Positions 27,927 through 37,274 of a DNA stretch of 64,000 bases are shown one piece after another; the stretch's first letter is position 1; each line of letters starts with the position of its first letter. The stretch lies in the NCBI GenBank assembly GCA_963675955.2, contig CAXXVR010000004.1, positions 124,001-188,000 on the forward strand, read 5' to 3'. A program made the translations under genes and the position numbers. This DNA is from Desulfocicer sp963675955. Lineage in GTDB: Bacteria > Desulfobacterota > Desulfobacteria > Desulfobacterales > Desulfobacteraceae. The notes below the pieces were generated by a model that saw nothing but the letters and a program-made list of their open reading frames with translations, was not told the origin of the DNA and did not search any database.

Positions 27927-27982
27927 TTACAACAAGTCGTTACCAGAATCATCGCTTAATACTTTTTCGGGAGTAAAAAAAC

Positions 27983-28465
27983 ATGCTGGATTTAAGAGAT
28001 ATCAACGAAATAACCCATGGAAAAGGCACCCTTTTAAATACACTGGCCGCATATATAGAGGATAAAAACCTTAATTTTATCGTGGCCGGGGGAGCACTGC
28101 TCAATAAACGTTGTCAGGCACTGGGCCGGGAAAAGGTACAGGATTACCTTACGGACTATGCAAGATGTGATTTTTCCAGGATCAGCGTTTTTAATGGAAA
28201 ACCCGCGGTGCCCTTTATGGCGGTCCATATGGATGAAGCAGATACTGCCACAGGCCGGGTGAGGTATCTCATTGATTTCAATGAGGAGGCCACACAAGGC
28301 ACTGCCAGTCCTTTTTACAGCAAAATGCTGGGGGCCTTTGCCACCAATTTCTTTGCGGTTCAGCCCCGGGTGCAGCGATTGTGGTTTCCCTTTGAGGTTC
28401 AGAACCTGGTGGGCAGCAACATGAAAATTGAAAACCAGGATTCGGGCACCTTTATACTCAAATGA
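27983..28465 (+). CDS. Hypothetical cytoplasmic protein
   Basis: A 160-residue soluble protein with no recognised domain. It has mixed alpha/beta character, two internal Cys and no signal peptide or membrane segment. A GGGAG binding site lies 9 bp before the ATG, and the gene follows the MFS gene by 56 bp on the same strand, so it may belong to that operon. The function is unknown. Confidence 0.6.
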   Translation: MLDLRDINEITHGKGTLLNTLAAYIEDKNLNFIVAGGALLNKRCQALGREKVQDYLTDYARCDFSRISVFNGKPAVPFMAVHMDEADTATGRVRYLIDFNEEATQGTASPFYSKMLGAFATNFFAVQPRVQRLWFPFEVQNLVGSNMKIENQDSGTFILK

Positions 28466-28471
28466 AGAATC

Positions 28472-28500
28472 GGGCTTGTTCATAAGATGGGCCACTCGTC
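28472..28500 (+). repeat. Half copy of the palindromic repeat
   Basis: GGGCTTGTTCATAAGATGGG then CCACTCGTC match the left arm and inner part of the 76-bp palindromic family. No right arm follows; it joins directly to the inverted repeat at 28507. Confidence 0.6.
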
Positions 28501-28506
28501 ATAAGA

Positions 28507-28602
28507 GAGTCAGAGCTTATTGATTTACCATTTGTCAAATTCAACGTGCTGGAATCGATGGATACCACCCCGGAAAAATGGTAAATTGAAAACTTCTGAC
28601 TC
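28507..28602. repeat. 96-bp element with 27-bp imperfect inverted repeats
   Basis: The left arm 28507-28533 (starting GAGTCAGA, ending TTTACCATTT) pairs with the right arm 28576-28602 (starting AAATGGTAAA, ending TCTGACTC) with about five mismatches. The 42 bp between carry no gene. A further AAATGGTAATTTGAAAA at about 28627 repeats part of the right arm. The layout suggests a small non-autonomous element or a protein-binding palindrome. Confidence 0.6.
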
Positions 28603-28728
28603 CCTTAGAGCATCATATAGCAAATAAATGGTAATTTGAAAAAAGTAAAAACTGCGGCATGATGCAAAGGTGATGTTGACGGTCCTGGGCTGCTCATACA
28701 GCTCAGAAAACAGCCGGTTATAAAAATA

Positions 28729-28766
28729 AAATCCCCCCATGTTTCGCCTACATGGGGGGATTTTTT
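28729..28766. terminator. Bidirectional rho-independent terminator
   Basis: AAATCCCCCCATG pairs perfectly with CATGGGGGGATTT across an 8-10 nt loop, followed by TTTTTT on the plus strand and preceded by A-rich sequence that serves the minus strand. It lies between the plus-strand gene ending at 28465 and the minus-strand TRAP operon ending at 28850. Confidence 0.88.
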
Positions 28767-28849
28767 ATTATGACTTGGCCATTTAAAGGAGAACTAAGAC
28801 ACCGTTGAAGCACCGACGGTTAAGACCGATAGACGATTGCCCCCCCGTG

Positions 28850-30154
28850 TTACTGAAGAAGCCCAGGCAGCCATGTAACAATCCCGGGAAAGAGGATAAG
28901 AAGAGCAATGGTCACAAGATAGGCAGGCAGAAACATGGCCACCCCTTTAAACACCTCTGTCATGGGCACATCCGATGCCACCCCCGCCACCACAAAGGTG
29001 GTGGCCCCCACCGGTGGCGTGACAGCCCCCAATGTGGTGATCACCGTGATGGTGACGGCAAACCACACCGGATCATATCCCATTTGAACCGCCAGGGGAA
29101 AAAAGATGGGAATGGTGATTAACAAAAGGGCCAGGGCATCCATGATGGCTCCACCTGCAATGTAAATCAGGCTGATAATCAGCATGATGGCCCAGTCGGG
29201 CAGATGAAGGCCCGCCACAATATCTGCCAGATCAAAGGGAATCCGGGTGATGGCAAGGAATCTGCCAAATATCATGGCCCCGGCCACCAGCATGATAACC
29301 ATGCACGATATGCGAAGGGTATCCTTTGCGGCCTTGATGAAGTTTTTAAGGGAAAGAGTCCGCCGCACCAGGCTGATGATAAGGGCAAAAAAAGACCCGG
29401 CAGCACCGGCTTCAGCCGGGGTAAAAAAACCTGAATACAGCCCCATCATGATAAGCAGAAACAGTATCAGCATCTCCGCCCCACCACTTAATGAATTGAT
29501 TCGGTCTTTTAAAGAGCGTTTGGTCACCACCGGTCCCCATTCCGGGTGCATTCTGCATATTACCGAAATGGACAGGGTTAAGAGCAGCGTCAGCATAAAT
29601 CCGGCTCCGATGCCCCCGTAAAAAAGTTTGGCAATGGATTGTTCCGTGGCAAGCCCGATGATGATCAGCACAACACTTGGGGGGATCACCACCCCCAGCG
29701 TGGAGCCGCAGGCAATGGCTCCGGTGCTCAGGCCCGGTGCATAGCCATATTTTTTCATCTCCGGCAGTGCCACCGTACTCATGGTGGCGGCTGTTGCCGT
29801 GTTGGAACCGCAGATGGCGGCAAAGGCGCTGCAGGCCATGACCGTTGCCATGGCAAGACCTCCCCGGATGTGTCCCACCCAGGTATGGGCGGATTTGTAA
29901 AGCCGTTCATTGACACCGGAATAAAAGGCAATCTGCCCCATGAATACAAAAAGTGGAATCACCGTCAGCCCGTACTTGGAGCATACATCCCAGAACACCG
30001 ATCCTGCCATGTTCATGCCCGCCTGGATACTAATGACGTGGCAAAAGCCTGCAAGTCCCACAATGGCCATGGAAAATCCCACGGGCATGCCAAGGAAAAA
30101 AAGAATGAAAAGAAGTGCCAGAATACCGGTAATACCGATGAGTGCAAGGCTCAA
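28850..30154 (-). CDS. dctM: TRAP transporter large permease
   Basis: A 434-residue membrane subunit of a tripartite ATP-independent periplasmic transporter, which imports organic acids using an ion gradient. It has about twelve hydrophobic segments over its whole length and the DctM conserved blocks: FLGMPVGFSMAIVG near the start, GSNTATAATMSTVALPEM near residue 115 and VVIPPSVVLIIIG near residue 155. The start is TTG at 30154, overlapping the dctQ stop, with GGAG 7 bp upstream. It is last in the dctP-dctQ-dctM order and ends before a strong terminator. Confidence 0.93.
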   Translation of the reverse strand: MSLALIGITGILALLFILFFLGMPVGFSMAIVGLAGFCHVISIQAGMNMAGSVFWDVCSKYGLTVIPLFVFMGQIAFYSGVNERLYKSAHTWVGHIRGGLAMATVMACSAFAAICGSNTATAATMSTVALPEMKKYGYAPGLSTGAIACGSTLGVVIPPSVVLIIIGLATEQSIAKLFYGGIGAGFMLTLLLTLSISVICRMHPEWGPVVTKRSLKDRINSLSGGAEMLILFLLIMMGLYSGFFTPAEAGAAGSFFALIISLVRRTLSLKNFIKAAKDTLRISCMVIMLVAGAMIFGRFLAITRIPFDLADIVAGLHLPDWAIMLIISLIYIAGGAIMDALALLLITIPIFFPLAVQMGYDPVWFAVTITVITTLGAVTPPVGATTFVVAGVASDVPMTEVFKGVAMFLPAYLVTIALLILFPGIVTWLPGLLQ

Positions 30155-30621
30155 GATGGATCTCCAGATGGTTTGAAAAGTTCAAGGATAATCAGTACAA
30201 CAAGGTAGCCTGCACCAAAGGCAAGTACCAGAATAATCGGGTAATAGGGGATTCTCAGGGTTTCTGACACCTCCTCTACAGCCTTTAGGTTCAGGGCATT
30301 TTTCACCAGCTGAAACGAGAGCAGGGCAAAAAATACGATGGTCAGAAGTGCGTTGATTTTGCGGGCGGCCCGCTGCACCCCGGGGGGAAACAGGTCAAAC
30401 AGGATGCTCACATAAATATGCTCTTTTTTTTCATGGGAATAGCCAAAGGACAGGGCAAAAATAAGTGCCCCCATGAATCCCATGACTTCAAAGGTTCCCC
30501 GTACGGGCATGCCGAACTGACGGAACAGGATATTGGTACAGGTGAGGCAGATCATCATGATCAGCACACAGCCTGCCAGTGCCAGCTGTATCCGGGTGAG
30601 TTTTTTCAGTAAATCAGTCAT
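30151..30621 (-). CDS. dctQ: TRAP transporter small permease
   Basis: A 156-residue membrane protein with the four helices expected of DctQ (about residues 15-35, 45-65, 85-105 and 125-148). It associates with the large permease. I chose the ATG at 30621; an in-frame TTG at 30645 would overlap the dctP stop and add eight residues. Its stop overlaps the start of the large-permease gene. Sequence of this subunit is poorly conserved, so the call rests mostly on topology and position. Confidence 0.88.
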   Translation of the reverse strand: MTDLLKKLTRIQLALAGCVLIMMICLTCTNILFRQFGMPVRGTFEVMGFMGALIFALSFGYSHEKKEHIYVSILFDLFPPGVQRAARKINALLTIVFFALLSFQLVKNALNLKAVEEVSETLRIPYYPIILVLAFGAGYLVVLIILELFKPSGDPS

Positions 30622-30634
30622 AATAATTCTTTTT

Positions 30635-31645
30635 TTATCTGGCAATCAAGGCAGAAATGTCATCCACAATGGCTTTTCCCGGGAACCCCTTTTCATCGGC
30701 CTTTGTGATCCATTTTTCCGTGATGGGGGCCAGGGGAGTATTCCATATTTTTACGCCTTCAGCGTCCATGGTTATAAACTCCACCCCATGGGTTTTCTTT
30801 GACCAGGTAATGGCGTCGTTCACGTGGCCATCCATGTAAGTGCCTGTCCATTTGGCCTGTTCCCGGGCCAGATCGTCCATGACCTTTTTTACATTATCGG
30901 GCAGGGTATTCCATTTTGCCTTGTTCATGATGACAGCAAAAGGATACACCACGGTGTTGGTCATGGTGACATACTTGCAGTCTTCGGCAAACTTTAGATC
31001 TTTCATTACCTCAAGGGAAGAAAAAAGACCCTGGACTACGCCTTTTTGCAGGGCTTCGGGTGTGGCGGACATGGGCATGCCGATCTGGTTGGCACCCCAG
31101 TTTTTAAGAATTTCCGCAGCGCCCCCCGAGGCTCTTAAATCCATGCCTTTAATATCTTCCAGGGTTCTCACCGGCTGTCTGCTCATGATGTTGGTGGGGG
31201 CTGTGGTGAAAAGCGTCAACACCTTTACCTTGTCAAAGGCGGCGGGTTTGTATTTCTCAAACAGGTCAAACAGTACCAGGCTGCCGGTTTCAGAATTGGG
31301 AATGCCAAGGGGCAGGCTAACGCCATTGGTGATGACAAATCGTCCGGGCTGATAGGCCATGCATATGCATCCGATGTCGGCCTGGCCTGCAATGACACCG
31401 TCCATCATACCCTTGGCTCCCAGTAAGGTGCCTCCGGGAAAGGTGTTGATGGCAACATTGCCTTCGGTGCGTTTTTCCACTTCTGTTTTCCAGCGTTCCA
31501 TCTGAATACAGGGAAAGGTGGGGGCCGGTGGAAAGTTAGCATAATTTAACTTTGTGGTACCCGCAAATGTAGTGCCAGGCATTGTGGGAATGATGGTGAG
31601 CATTGCAAACAATGCGATGAAGATTTTACCAGATAAGTGCTTCAT
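30635..31645 (-). CDS. dctP: TRAP transporter solute-binding protein
   Basis: A 336-residue periplasmic binding protein. Residues 1-28 form a signal peptide (KIFIALFAMLTIIPTMPGTTFAG), and the mature part has the DctP landmarks: ERWKTEVEKRTEGNVAINTF near residue 48, DLRASGGAAEILK near 170 and GVVQGLFSSLEVM near 200. The start at 31645 has GGAG 5 bp upstream. The family binds carboxylates; given the neighbouring aryl-CoA ligase and IorAB, an aromatic or related carboxylate is plausible (inference). Transcription runs on into dctQ and dctM. Confidence 0.92.
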   Translation of the reverse strand: MKHLSGKIFIALFAMLTIIPTMPGTTFAGTTKLNYANFPPAPTFPCIQMERWKTEVEKRTEGNVAINTFPGGTLLGAKGMMDGVIAGQADIGCICMAYQPGRFVITNGVSLPLGIPNSETGSLVLFDLFEKYKPAAFDKVKVLTLFTTAPTNIMSRQPVRTLEDIKGMDLRASGGAAEILKNWGANQIGMPMSATPEALQKGVVQGLFSSLEVMKDLKFAEDCKYVTMTNTVVYPFAVIMNKAKWNTLPDNVKKVMDDLAREQAKWTGTYMDGHVNDAITWSKKTHGVEFITMDAEGVKIWNTPLAPITEKWITKADEKGFPGKAIVDDISALIAR

Positions 31646-31700
31646 GATTTCTCCGTTGGATGGGTTAGTGGCTTTTGGATTCTGGGCAATATCTGTTTTT

Positions 31701-31875
31701 TTATTATAAAACAAAATTTTCGGGCAACCTCTGCAGAGTCGCCCCCGAAGTGCAATAGGAACCGGCCAATTGAGCCGTTTACGGTTTTGGGCCGGGCCCA
31801 TTGCCCTTCGGGGGTGGCATAATGCCATTTTCAATATTTGTTGTGGCAAGATATTTTGCCATGTATGTTGCATAA
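31701..31875 (-). repeat. Nested-hairpin repeat, copy C
   Basis: Read on the minus strand this begins with AACATACATGGC, then a GGCAA/TTGCC mini-hairpin, then AAATGGCATTATGCC (complement of 31816-31830). After that, CCCCCGAAGGGCAATGG pairs with TATTGC..CTTCGGGGG, and the end reads ACTCTGCAGAGGTTGCCCG. The order and both ends match copies at 55324-55497 and 55641-55900, while the loop region differs. It sits in the leader of dctP on the same strand. Confidence 0.7.
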
Positions 31876-31907
31876 AAAAGGCTAAGAACGCCCCCTGAAT
31901 TTCTGGA

Positions 31908-33209
31908 TCAGTCCTTTCTAGCGTTACCGTTGCGGTTGTCAAACACCCGCTGGTTTTTTTTCTGGGTCCGGGGAAGTGTGTGGTAATCAACAATTTCCAC
32001 GGCGCAGCGGACCAGAAGCCGACGTCGAATCTTATCGGAAATCTGCCGGGCAATTTCCAGGTCGTTTTCCGGTGATCCTCCCGGAATCCTTTCCACTTTT
32101 ATGGTCATGAGATCCCGGCCCGTTTTTTCGTGATGCAGGTGGATCTGATATTCACTGCCCACGGCATCCACGGTGCTGAGCAGAATATCAATCTGACTGG
32201 GATAAATATTTACAGCCCGGTAAATAAACATGTCATCACTTCTGCCCCGGATTCTGCCATGGCGGGGAAAGGAACACCCACAGGGACATTTCCCCGGGAT
32301 AAGCCGGGTGATATCATGGGTACGGTAGCGGATCAGAGGACTGCCCTCCTTTTTAAGGGAGGTGATCACAAGCTCGCCTTCCTCACCTTCGGGTACCGGC
32401 TTTAAGGTGACAGGATCAATGATTTCATAGATAAACAGATCGTTCCAGTAATGAATACCCTGGTGATACCCGCAGTCAAGACCGGTGCCCGGTCCATAGA
32501 GTTCTGTCAGGCCATAAATATCATAGATTTCCTCAACCCCCAGAAGTTCACTGATGTGTGCCCGCATGGCATCACTGTGACGCTCTGCTCCGAGGATAAT
32601 CTTTTTCAGGGCAATTTTGGATTTCAGATCTCTTTTTTTCACCTCTTCGGCCATGAGAAGTGCCATGGAAGCAGTGGAGCAGAATACCGTACACTGCATG
32701 TCCACAAGCATTTCCACGTGCATATCCGTATTCACAGGCCCCAAGGGAACGGCCATGGCTCCAAACCGTTCGCACCCCAGCTGAAAACCGGCCCCGGCAG
32801 TCCATAGCCCATATCCCACGGCAATGTGTACCCGGTCTTTTCGGGTCATGCCAGATATTTCATAACATCTGGCAAACATGTTGGCCCAGGTATCGATGTC
32901 ATTTTGCGTATAGCACATCACCTTTCGTTTGCCCGTGGTACCAGAAGAGCCGTGGATTCTCACCACCTGCTCATCTGATACGGATTTCAGTGGCAGAGGA
33001 TAGTCGTTTTGCAGATCATGTTTGTCAATGAAGGGTAGATTTTTAAGATCAGACAGCCGGATGATATCCCGGACAGTGATCCCTGCTTCCCTGTATTTTT
33101 TTTGATAAAAGGATGAATTGTCAAGGGCGTGATTGATCGTCCATTTCAGTCCTTTAAGCTGAATATCTCTGATGTTTTCATCTGTTAAATTATCGGGTAT
33201 AAATCCCAT
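31908..33209 (-). CDS. paaK: Phenylacetate-CoA ligase family protein
   Basis: An acyl-adenylating enzyme that forms aryl-CoA (typically phenylacetyl-CoA) from the acid, ATP and CoA. The 433-residue length matches PaaK. Visible are the N-terminal NSSFYQKKYREAG block, the P-loop RIHGSSGTTGKRKV near residue 85, the A5-like YDIYGLTELYGPG near residue 225 and the RYRTHD motif near residue 300. The start at 33209 has AAAGG upstream; the frame extends to 33257. It lies between the TRAP genes and iorBA on the same strand, consistent with activation of arylacetates made by IorAB. Confidence 0.9.
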   Translation of the reverse strand: MGFIPDNLTDENIRDIQLKGLKWTINHALDNSSFYQKKYREAGITVRDIIRLSDLKNLPFIDKHDLQNDYPLPLKSVSDEQVVRIHGSSGTTGKRKVMCYTQNDIDTWANMFARCYEISGMTRKDRVHIAVGYGLWTAGAGFQLGCERFGAMAVPLGPVNTDMHVEMLVDMQCTVFCSTASMALLMAEEVKKRDLKSKIALKKIILGAERHSDAMRAHISELLGVEEIYDIYGLTELYGPGTGLDCGYHQGIHYWNDLFIYEIIDPVTLKPVPEGEEGELVITSLKKEGSPLIRYRTHDITRLIPGKCPCGCSFPRHGRIRGRSDDMFIYRAVNIYPSQIDILLSTVDAVGSEYQIHLHHEKTGRDLMTIKVERIPGGSPENDLEIARQISDKIRRRLLVRCAVEIVDYHTLPRTQKKNQRVFDNRNGNARKD

Positions 33210-33410
33210 CTTTGAACCTTTTTCCTTGTTAATAACGGCCATATCAGCCACCGACACAACCTATAATGAAGTGCCTGGTCATAACTTACGAGTCCTGAGT
33301 TCTCATTTTCATACCATATGTGTTAGTTTCAATTTTAAAGAAACACATTATGTATTGGCAAATTGGAGAACTTATGATTGATGAGGTCGCAACTGCTGCC
33401 ACTATTTTTT

Positions 33411-33959
33411 TTACCGGCTGTGTTTAACTTCATTAAAGCCCTTGTCAAGGGCTGTCAGTGCCGCCGTTACGAGGGACTCCGGTTTTCCTTTCAGGCGAAT
33501 TTTAATCTGTTGCTTTACATCATCAAGGTGACACACATCCATCAAGGCCAGTGCCGCCCCCAGCATGTAAAGATTGACAGATCCTGGATTGTCTGCATTT
33601 TCTGCCAGGCGGTCGGCATCCATGGCGATAACCTTGGATGCCGGGGATTCAGCAGCAGATGGAGAATCCAGTTTTGAATTTACAATGGCCATGCCATCGG
33701 GTTTTAAAAATCCCTGGTGCTGGATCAGATTCTCAGACTTTAACACAACCAGAAGATCGGCATTGCCCGGCCGGATCAGGGGGCTTGCAAATTCACCGAT
33801 TTTAAGATGGGAGATCACCGTTCCTCCCCGCTGGGCCATGCCGTGGGTCTCCGAGGTGAGTACATGGGTCCCCCTGTCCATGCACGCCGTGGCCAGAAGC
33901 CCTGTGATAAAAAGAACCCCTTGTCCCCCCACGCCACTGATAACAATTTGATGATTCAT
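33411..33959 (-). CDS. iorB: Indolepyruvate:ferredoxin oxidoreductase beta subunit
   Basis: A 182-residue protein of the pyruvate-ferredoxin-oxidoreductase gamma fold. The N-terminal ISGVGGQGVLFITGLLA and the ETHGMAQRGGTVISHL motif are diagnostic of IorB. Together with IorA it oxidatively decarboxylates aryl pyruvates to aryl-acetyl-CoA, reducing ferredoxin. The start codon directly abuts the iorA stop (position 33960), so the two are translationally coupled. Confidence 0.94.
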   Translation of the reverse strand: MNHQIVISGVGGQGVLFITGLLATACMDRGTHVLTSETHGMAQRGGTVISHLKIGEFASPLIRPGNADLLVVLKSENLIQHQGFLKPDGMAIVNSKLDSPSAAESPASKVIAMDADRLAENADNPGSVNLYMLGAALALMDVCHLDDVKQQIKIRLKGKPESLVTAALTALDKGFNEVKHSR

Positions 33960-35789
33960 TTATGCCTCACTTATTTTGAGCTCTATGGATTTTTTTGGGC
34001 AGACATTCACGCACACCCCGCAGCCGGTGCAAAGGGCCGTATCAATGTGTACCCGTTCTGCCTTGTCATCCATCACCAGGGCCGGGCATTCAAAATGGGA
34101 GACGCAGTATCCGCATCCATCGCATTTGTCATTAACCTCAACCTTCTGGTATCGTTCTTTTATCTGCTGTTTTGAAAGGGACAGCACACAGGGAGATCGG
34201 GAAATCAAAACGCAGGGCCCGTGTTCCCTGGCATGGGCCACGGCGGCCTTCATGTGATCCACAAATGTGGTATAATCCATGGGATCTGCGGTGATGCAGT
34301 ATTCAATGCCACATCCCATGACCAGTTTTTCTATGTCCACGGCCACGGTGGGTTCTCCCATGACACCCTTTCCCGTGGCCGGGGTGGGTTGATTGCCGGT
34401 CATGGCCGTGGTGCGGTTGTCAAGAATCACCAGAAGGAACGGAGCTTTTTGCACCACGGCATCAATGAGGGGGGCAATGCCGGAATGGAAAAAGGTGGAA
34501 TCCCCCATGGTGGCCACAATGGGTGGGCGCTTATCATCGGTATAGGCATGGGCAAATCCTGCGGCCTGACTGATGGCAGCTCCCATGCAAAGCACGGTGT
34601 CCACGGCACCGAGGTTCATGCCCAGGGTGTAACAACCGATATCGCTGGTATAAATACCCTTGGGTGCAGCCCGTTTGATGGCAAAAAAGCTTGCCCGGTG
34701 GGGACATCCGGCGCACAGTGTGGGACGTCTGCCAGGTTTGGATTCCATGATGACAGATGTGGACTCAACGGACAGAAATTGGGCAATAATGCCTTCCATG
34801 ATTTCCGGTAAAAGTTCCCCGGTTTCAGGAACGGCACCGCTTTTTTTGCCTTTAACTTTGTCCCGCCTTGCCAGCTGCATTTCAATTACCCCGGTGGTCT
34901 CTTCCAGCACGAGGATTTCTGTGTGATCGGCAAGTACCTGCTCCATAAAGGCAGTGTGCAGGGGAAAGGGCTGAAGCACCTGGTACAGACGCACGCTTTC
35001 CCAGAGATTGAGTTCCTTTATAATATCCCTGGTATGGGCTGCAGATACGCCTGACACCACAATGGCCTTATCTGACTGTACAGATGGGTTCAGGCATACG
35101 GGGGCTGTGGGCTCCCAGGCTGCTATTTTTTTAAGCTTTTCTTCCAGCTGATTGTGAAGCGCATAGCGAAACTTGGGGGTGGCGGCCCATCTGCCGGGAT
35201 TTTTTTCAAATTCAGCAGCTCTATCCATGGGGGTGATTGGTGCCAGAGAAATATCCTGGCGGGCGTGGCACACCCTGGTGGTGGGGCGGAGCATGACGGG
35301 GATTTCAAAGGCTTCTGACAGTTCAAAACCCAGACCTGCCATTTCCCTGGCCTGCTCCGGGGAGTCCGGATCAAGCACCGGTACTTTGGCGGACATGGCA
35401 TAAAGCCGGCTGTCCTGCTCGGTCTGGGAGGAGTGGGGGCCGGGATCATCTGCACTTATAACGAGAAATCCGCCTTTTACCCCGAGATAGGCTGCGCTCA
35501 TGAAGGGGTCTGAGGCCACATTAAGGCCCACCTGTTTCATGGCAACTGCGCATCGAAGGCCTGCAATGCTGCCTGCATAGGCAATTTCAAAGGCCACCTT
35601 TTCATTGATGCCCCATTGCACATGCATGTTATCCAGGGATTCTTCTTTTTTCCATGCAGCCACAGACGTCAGTATTTCCGATGCCGGGGTGCCGGGATAT
35701 GCTGTTGCCATGCGGCAGCCATTTTCCACAAGCCCCCTTGCAAGGGCCTGGTTTCCCAGCATTAGTCGTTTGCTGTTGATTTGTGTCAC
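33960..35789 (-). CDS. iorA: Indolepyruvate:ferredoxin oxidoreductase alpha subunit
   Basis: The 609-residue catalytic subunit of an aryl-pyruvate oxidoreductase, used in anaerobes for aromatic amino-acid breakdown or, in reverse, synthesis. Residues 1-360 form the pyrimidine-binding parts (AYPGTPASEILTSVA near residue 40), residues 370-510 the TPP-binding part (GDSTFFHSGIAPL), and the C-terminus has two 4Fe-4S motifs (CDGCGYC near residue 555 and CTGCGVCVNVCP near residue 590). The start is GTG at 35789, with AAGGAG 8 bp upstream. It is first in the iorA-iorB unit; paaK and the TRAP genes follow on the same strand. Confidence 0.95.
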   Translation of the reverse strand: MTQINSKRLMLGNQALARGLVENGCRMATAYPGTPASEILTSVAAWKKEESLDNMHVQWGINEKVAFEIAYAGSIAGLRCAVAMKQVGLNVASDPFMSAAYLGVKGGFLVISADDPGPHSSQTEQDSRLYAMSAKVPVLDPDSPEQAREMAGLGFELSEAFEIPVMLRPTTRVCHARQDISLAPITPMDRAAEFEKNPGRWAATPKFRYALHNQLEEKLKKIAAWEPTAPVCLNPSVQSDKAIVVSGVSAAHTRDIIKELNLWESVRLYQVLQPFPLHTAFMEQVLADHTEILVLEETTGVIEMQLARRDKVKGKKSGAVPETGELLPEIMEGIIAQFLSVESTSVIMESKPGRRPTLCAGCPHRASFFAIKRAAPKGIYTSDIGCYTLGMNLGAVDTVLCMGAAISQAAGFAHAYTDDKRPPIVATMGDSTFFHSGIAPLIDAVVQKAPFLLVILDNRTTAMTGNQPTPATGKGVMGEPTVAVDIEKLVMGCGIEYCITADPMDYTTFVDHMKAAVAHAREHGPCVLISRSPCVLSLSKQQIKERYQKVEVNDKCDGCGYCVSHFECPALVMDDKAERVHIDTALCTGCGVCVNVCPKKSIELKISEA

Positions 35790-36195
35790 GTAAATAACTC
35801 CTTGTTTCAAAATGCTTGAATTTCAAATGGTTTTATCAAGCCAGATATGTTTAACAGAGGGAATGTCAGGGGAGTCATTACACCGGCCGATGGGGTTGAT
35901 GGGCCATTTTTTCCCCGTGCTGTCGGCATAAATTATCATTCACCACCTGTTTTTTTACTTTGAGAAATGTTTCTCTTTGGAGATACATACAGCAAATGAG
36001 TTTTTTTTCAAGCTTTTTTTGTTTTGCTTTTTAATGGGGCTGTTTGATTTGCCGGAGGACGTGGGGTTTGTAGGGGGGAATTGGGCTGTCCATAGATGAT
36101 TATTTCTTTACAGATAATTGTAAAATTGATAAAAAATAAATCCTGTTACATTTTTAAAAAACAAATTTTGAATGCTGCCTGCCAATGAGGATTTC
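35790..36195. other. Non-coding stretch upstream of iorA
   Basis: About 400 bp without a supported gene; it should hold the iorA promoter on the minus strand. The part from about 36166 is the start of a duplicated thpR upstream region (TGCCTGCCAA matches 37886-37895). Confidence 0.4.
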
Positions 36196-36399
36196 ATGTA
36201 AGCATTCATATTTATCCCCATACCCGGAAAGACACCTGATTTTCTGGCCGGCGTGCAAAGTGCACTCAGAAAAACAAAGATTAAGGCATCATGGGCCAGA
36301 AGGCCCTCCATGTATATTATCCTGAGATTTTTGGGAGATACTGAAAAAAAAGATATAGATTCAATTATCAAGGCTTTGTCCAGATTATATCAAAGCTAA
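36196..36399 (+). pseudogene. Truncated duplicate of thpR 5' end
   Basis: This closely matches the first ~60 codons of the intact thpR at 37926 (for example CAGAAAAACAAAGATTAAGG and TTGGGAGATACTGAAAAAAA occur in both). The second codon is TAA, and the first HxTx motif HLTL has become YIIL, so it cannot encode an active enzyme. Homology also covers ~30 bp upstream. It ends in unrelated sequence just before the AIM24-family gene, and is a relic of a local duplication. Confidence 0.85.
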
Positions 36400-36427
36400 A
36401 ATTCACAGAACAATAAATAGGTGTAAA

Positions 36428-37216
36428 ATGAAATGCCATGAAGTAGATTATGAAATTTTTGGAGATGACATGCAGGTGGTTGAAGTGGAACTGGACCCGG
36501 GAGAAACCGTTATTGCAGAAGCCGGGGCCATGAACTGGATGCAGGAAGGTATTTCCTTTGAAGCCAAGATGGGTGACGGTTCCCAGCCGGAAAAAGGATT
36601 GTTCGGCAGACTTCTGGATACCGGTAAAAGGGCCATCACCGGAGAGTCTCTTTTTCTGACCCATTTTACCAACCAGGGAATGGGTAAAAAGAGAGTTGCC
36701 TTCAGCGCCCCCTATCCCGGAAAAATTATTCCCGTGGACATGGCCACCATGGGGGGGGAACTGATTTGTCAGAAGGACGCTTTTTTGTGTGCGGCTCTTG
36801 GCACCCAGGTGACCATCGCCTTTAATAAAAAGCTTGGCGCTGGTTTTTTCGGTGGAGAGGGGTTTATTCTTCAACGTCTCTGTGGGGACGGCATGGCCTT
36901 TGTTCATGCCGGTGGCACCATTGTGAAAAAAGAGCTTGTCAATGAAACCATCAGGGTGGATACCGGCTGCATTGTGGGGTTCACCCCGGGGATAGATTAT
37001 GATATCCAGCGTGCCGGAAATTTAAAATCCATGTTTTTTGGCGGGGAAGGGCTTTTTCTGGCCACTCTCAGCGGTACTGGAACCGTTTATCTCCAGAGTC
37101 TTCCGTTTTCACGGCTGGCCGATCGGGTGCTTGCCCATGCACCGGCTGTCGGGGGCAGCGACAAAGGAGAGGGCTCTGTCCTGGGTGGCATTGGAAGGCT
37201 CTTTGATGGGGACTGA
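36428..37216 (+). CDS. TIGR00266/AIM24-family protein
   Basis: A 262-residue protein of the TIGR00266 (AIM24) family, which has a tryptophan-RNA-binding attenuator-like beta fold and no established function. Diagnostic stretches are the N-terminal VEVELDPGETVIAEAGAMNW, the FFGGEGFILQRLCGDG block near residue 140 and the C-terminal FFGGEGLFLATLSGTG near residue 205. AGGTG lies just before the ATG. The first 50 bp of the gene plus upstream bases are duplicated at 38752-38807. It is followed 58 bp on by a membrane-protein gene and then thpR. Confidence 0.88.
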   Translation: MKCHEVDYEIFGDDMQVVEVELDPGETVIAEAGAMNWMQEGISFEAKMGDGSQPEKGLFGRLLDTGKRAITGESLFLTHFTNQGMGKKRVAFSAPYPGKIIPVDMATMGGELICQKDAFLCAALGTQVTIAFNKKLGAGFFGGEGFILQRLCGDGMAFVHAGGTIVKKELVNETIRVDTGCIVGFTPGIDYDIQRAGNLKSMFFGGEGLFLATLSGTGTVYLQSLPFSRLADRVLAHAPAVGGSDKGEGSVLGGIGRLFDGD

Positions 37217-37274
37217 TACACCCTGAAAATACAGGCTTAAAACTGCAAAACAAACTAAAATAAAAGGAGATTTC

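Noticed and set aside
31646..32053. N-terminal extension of dctP
   Set aside because: The frame crosses nested-hairpin copy C and lacks protein character; the signal peptide begins at 31645.
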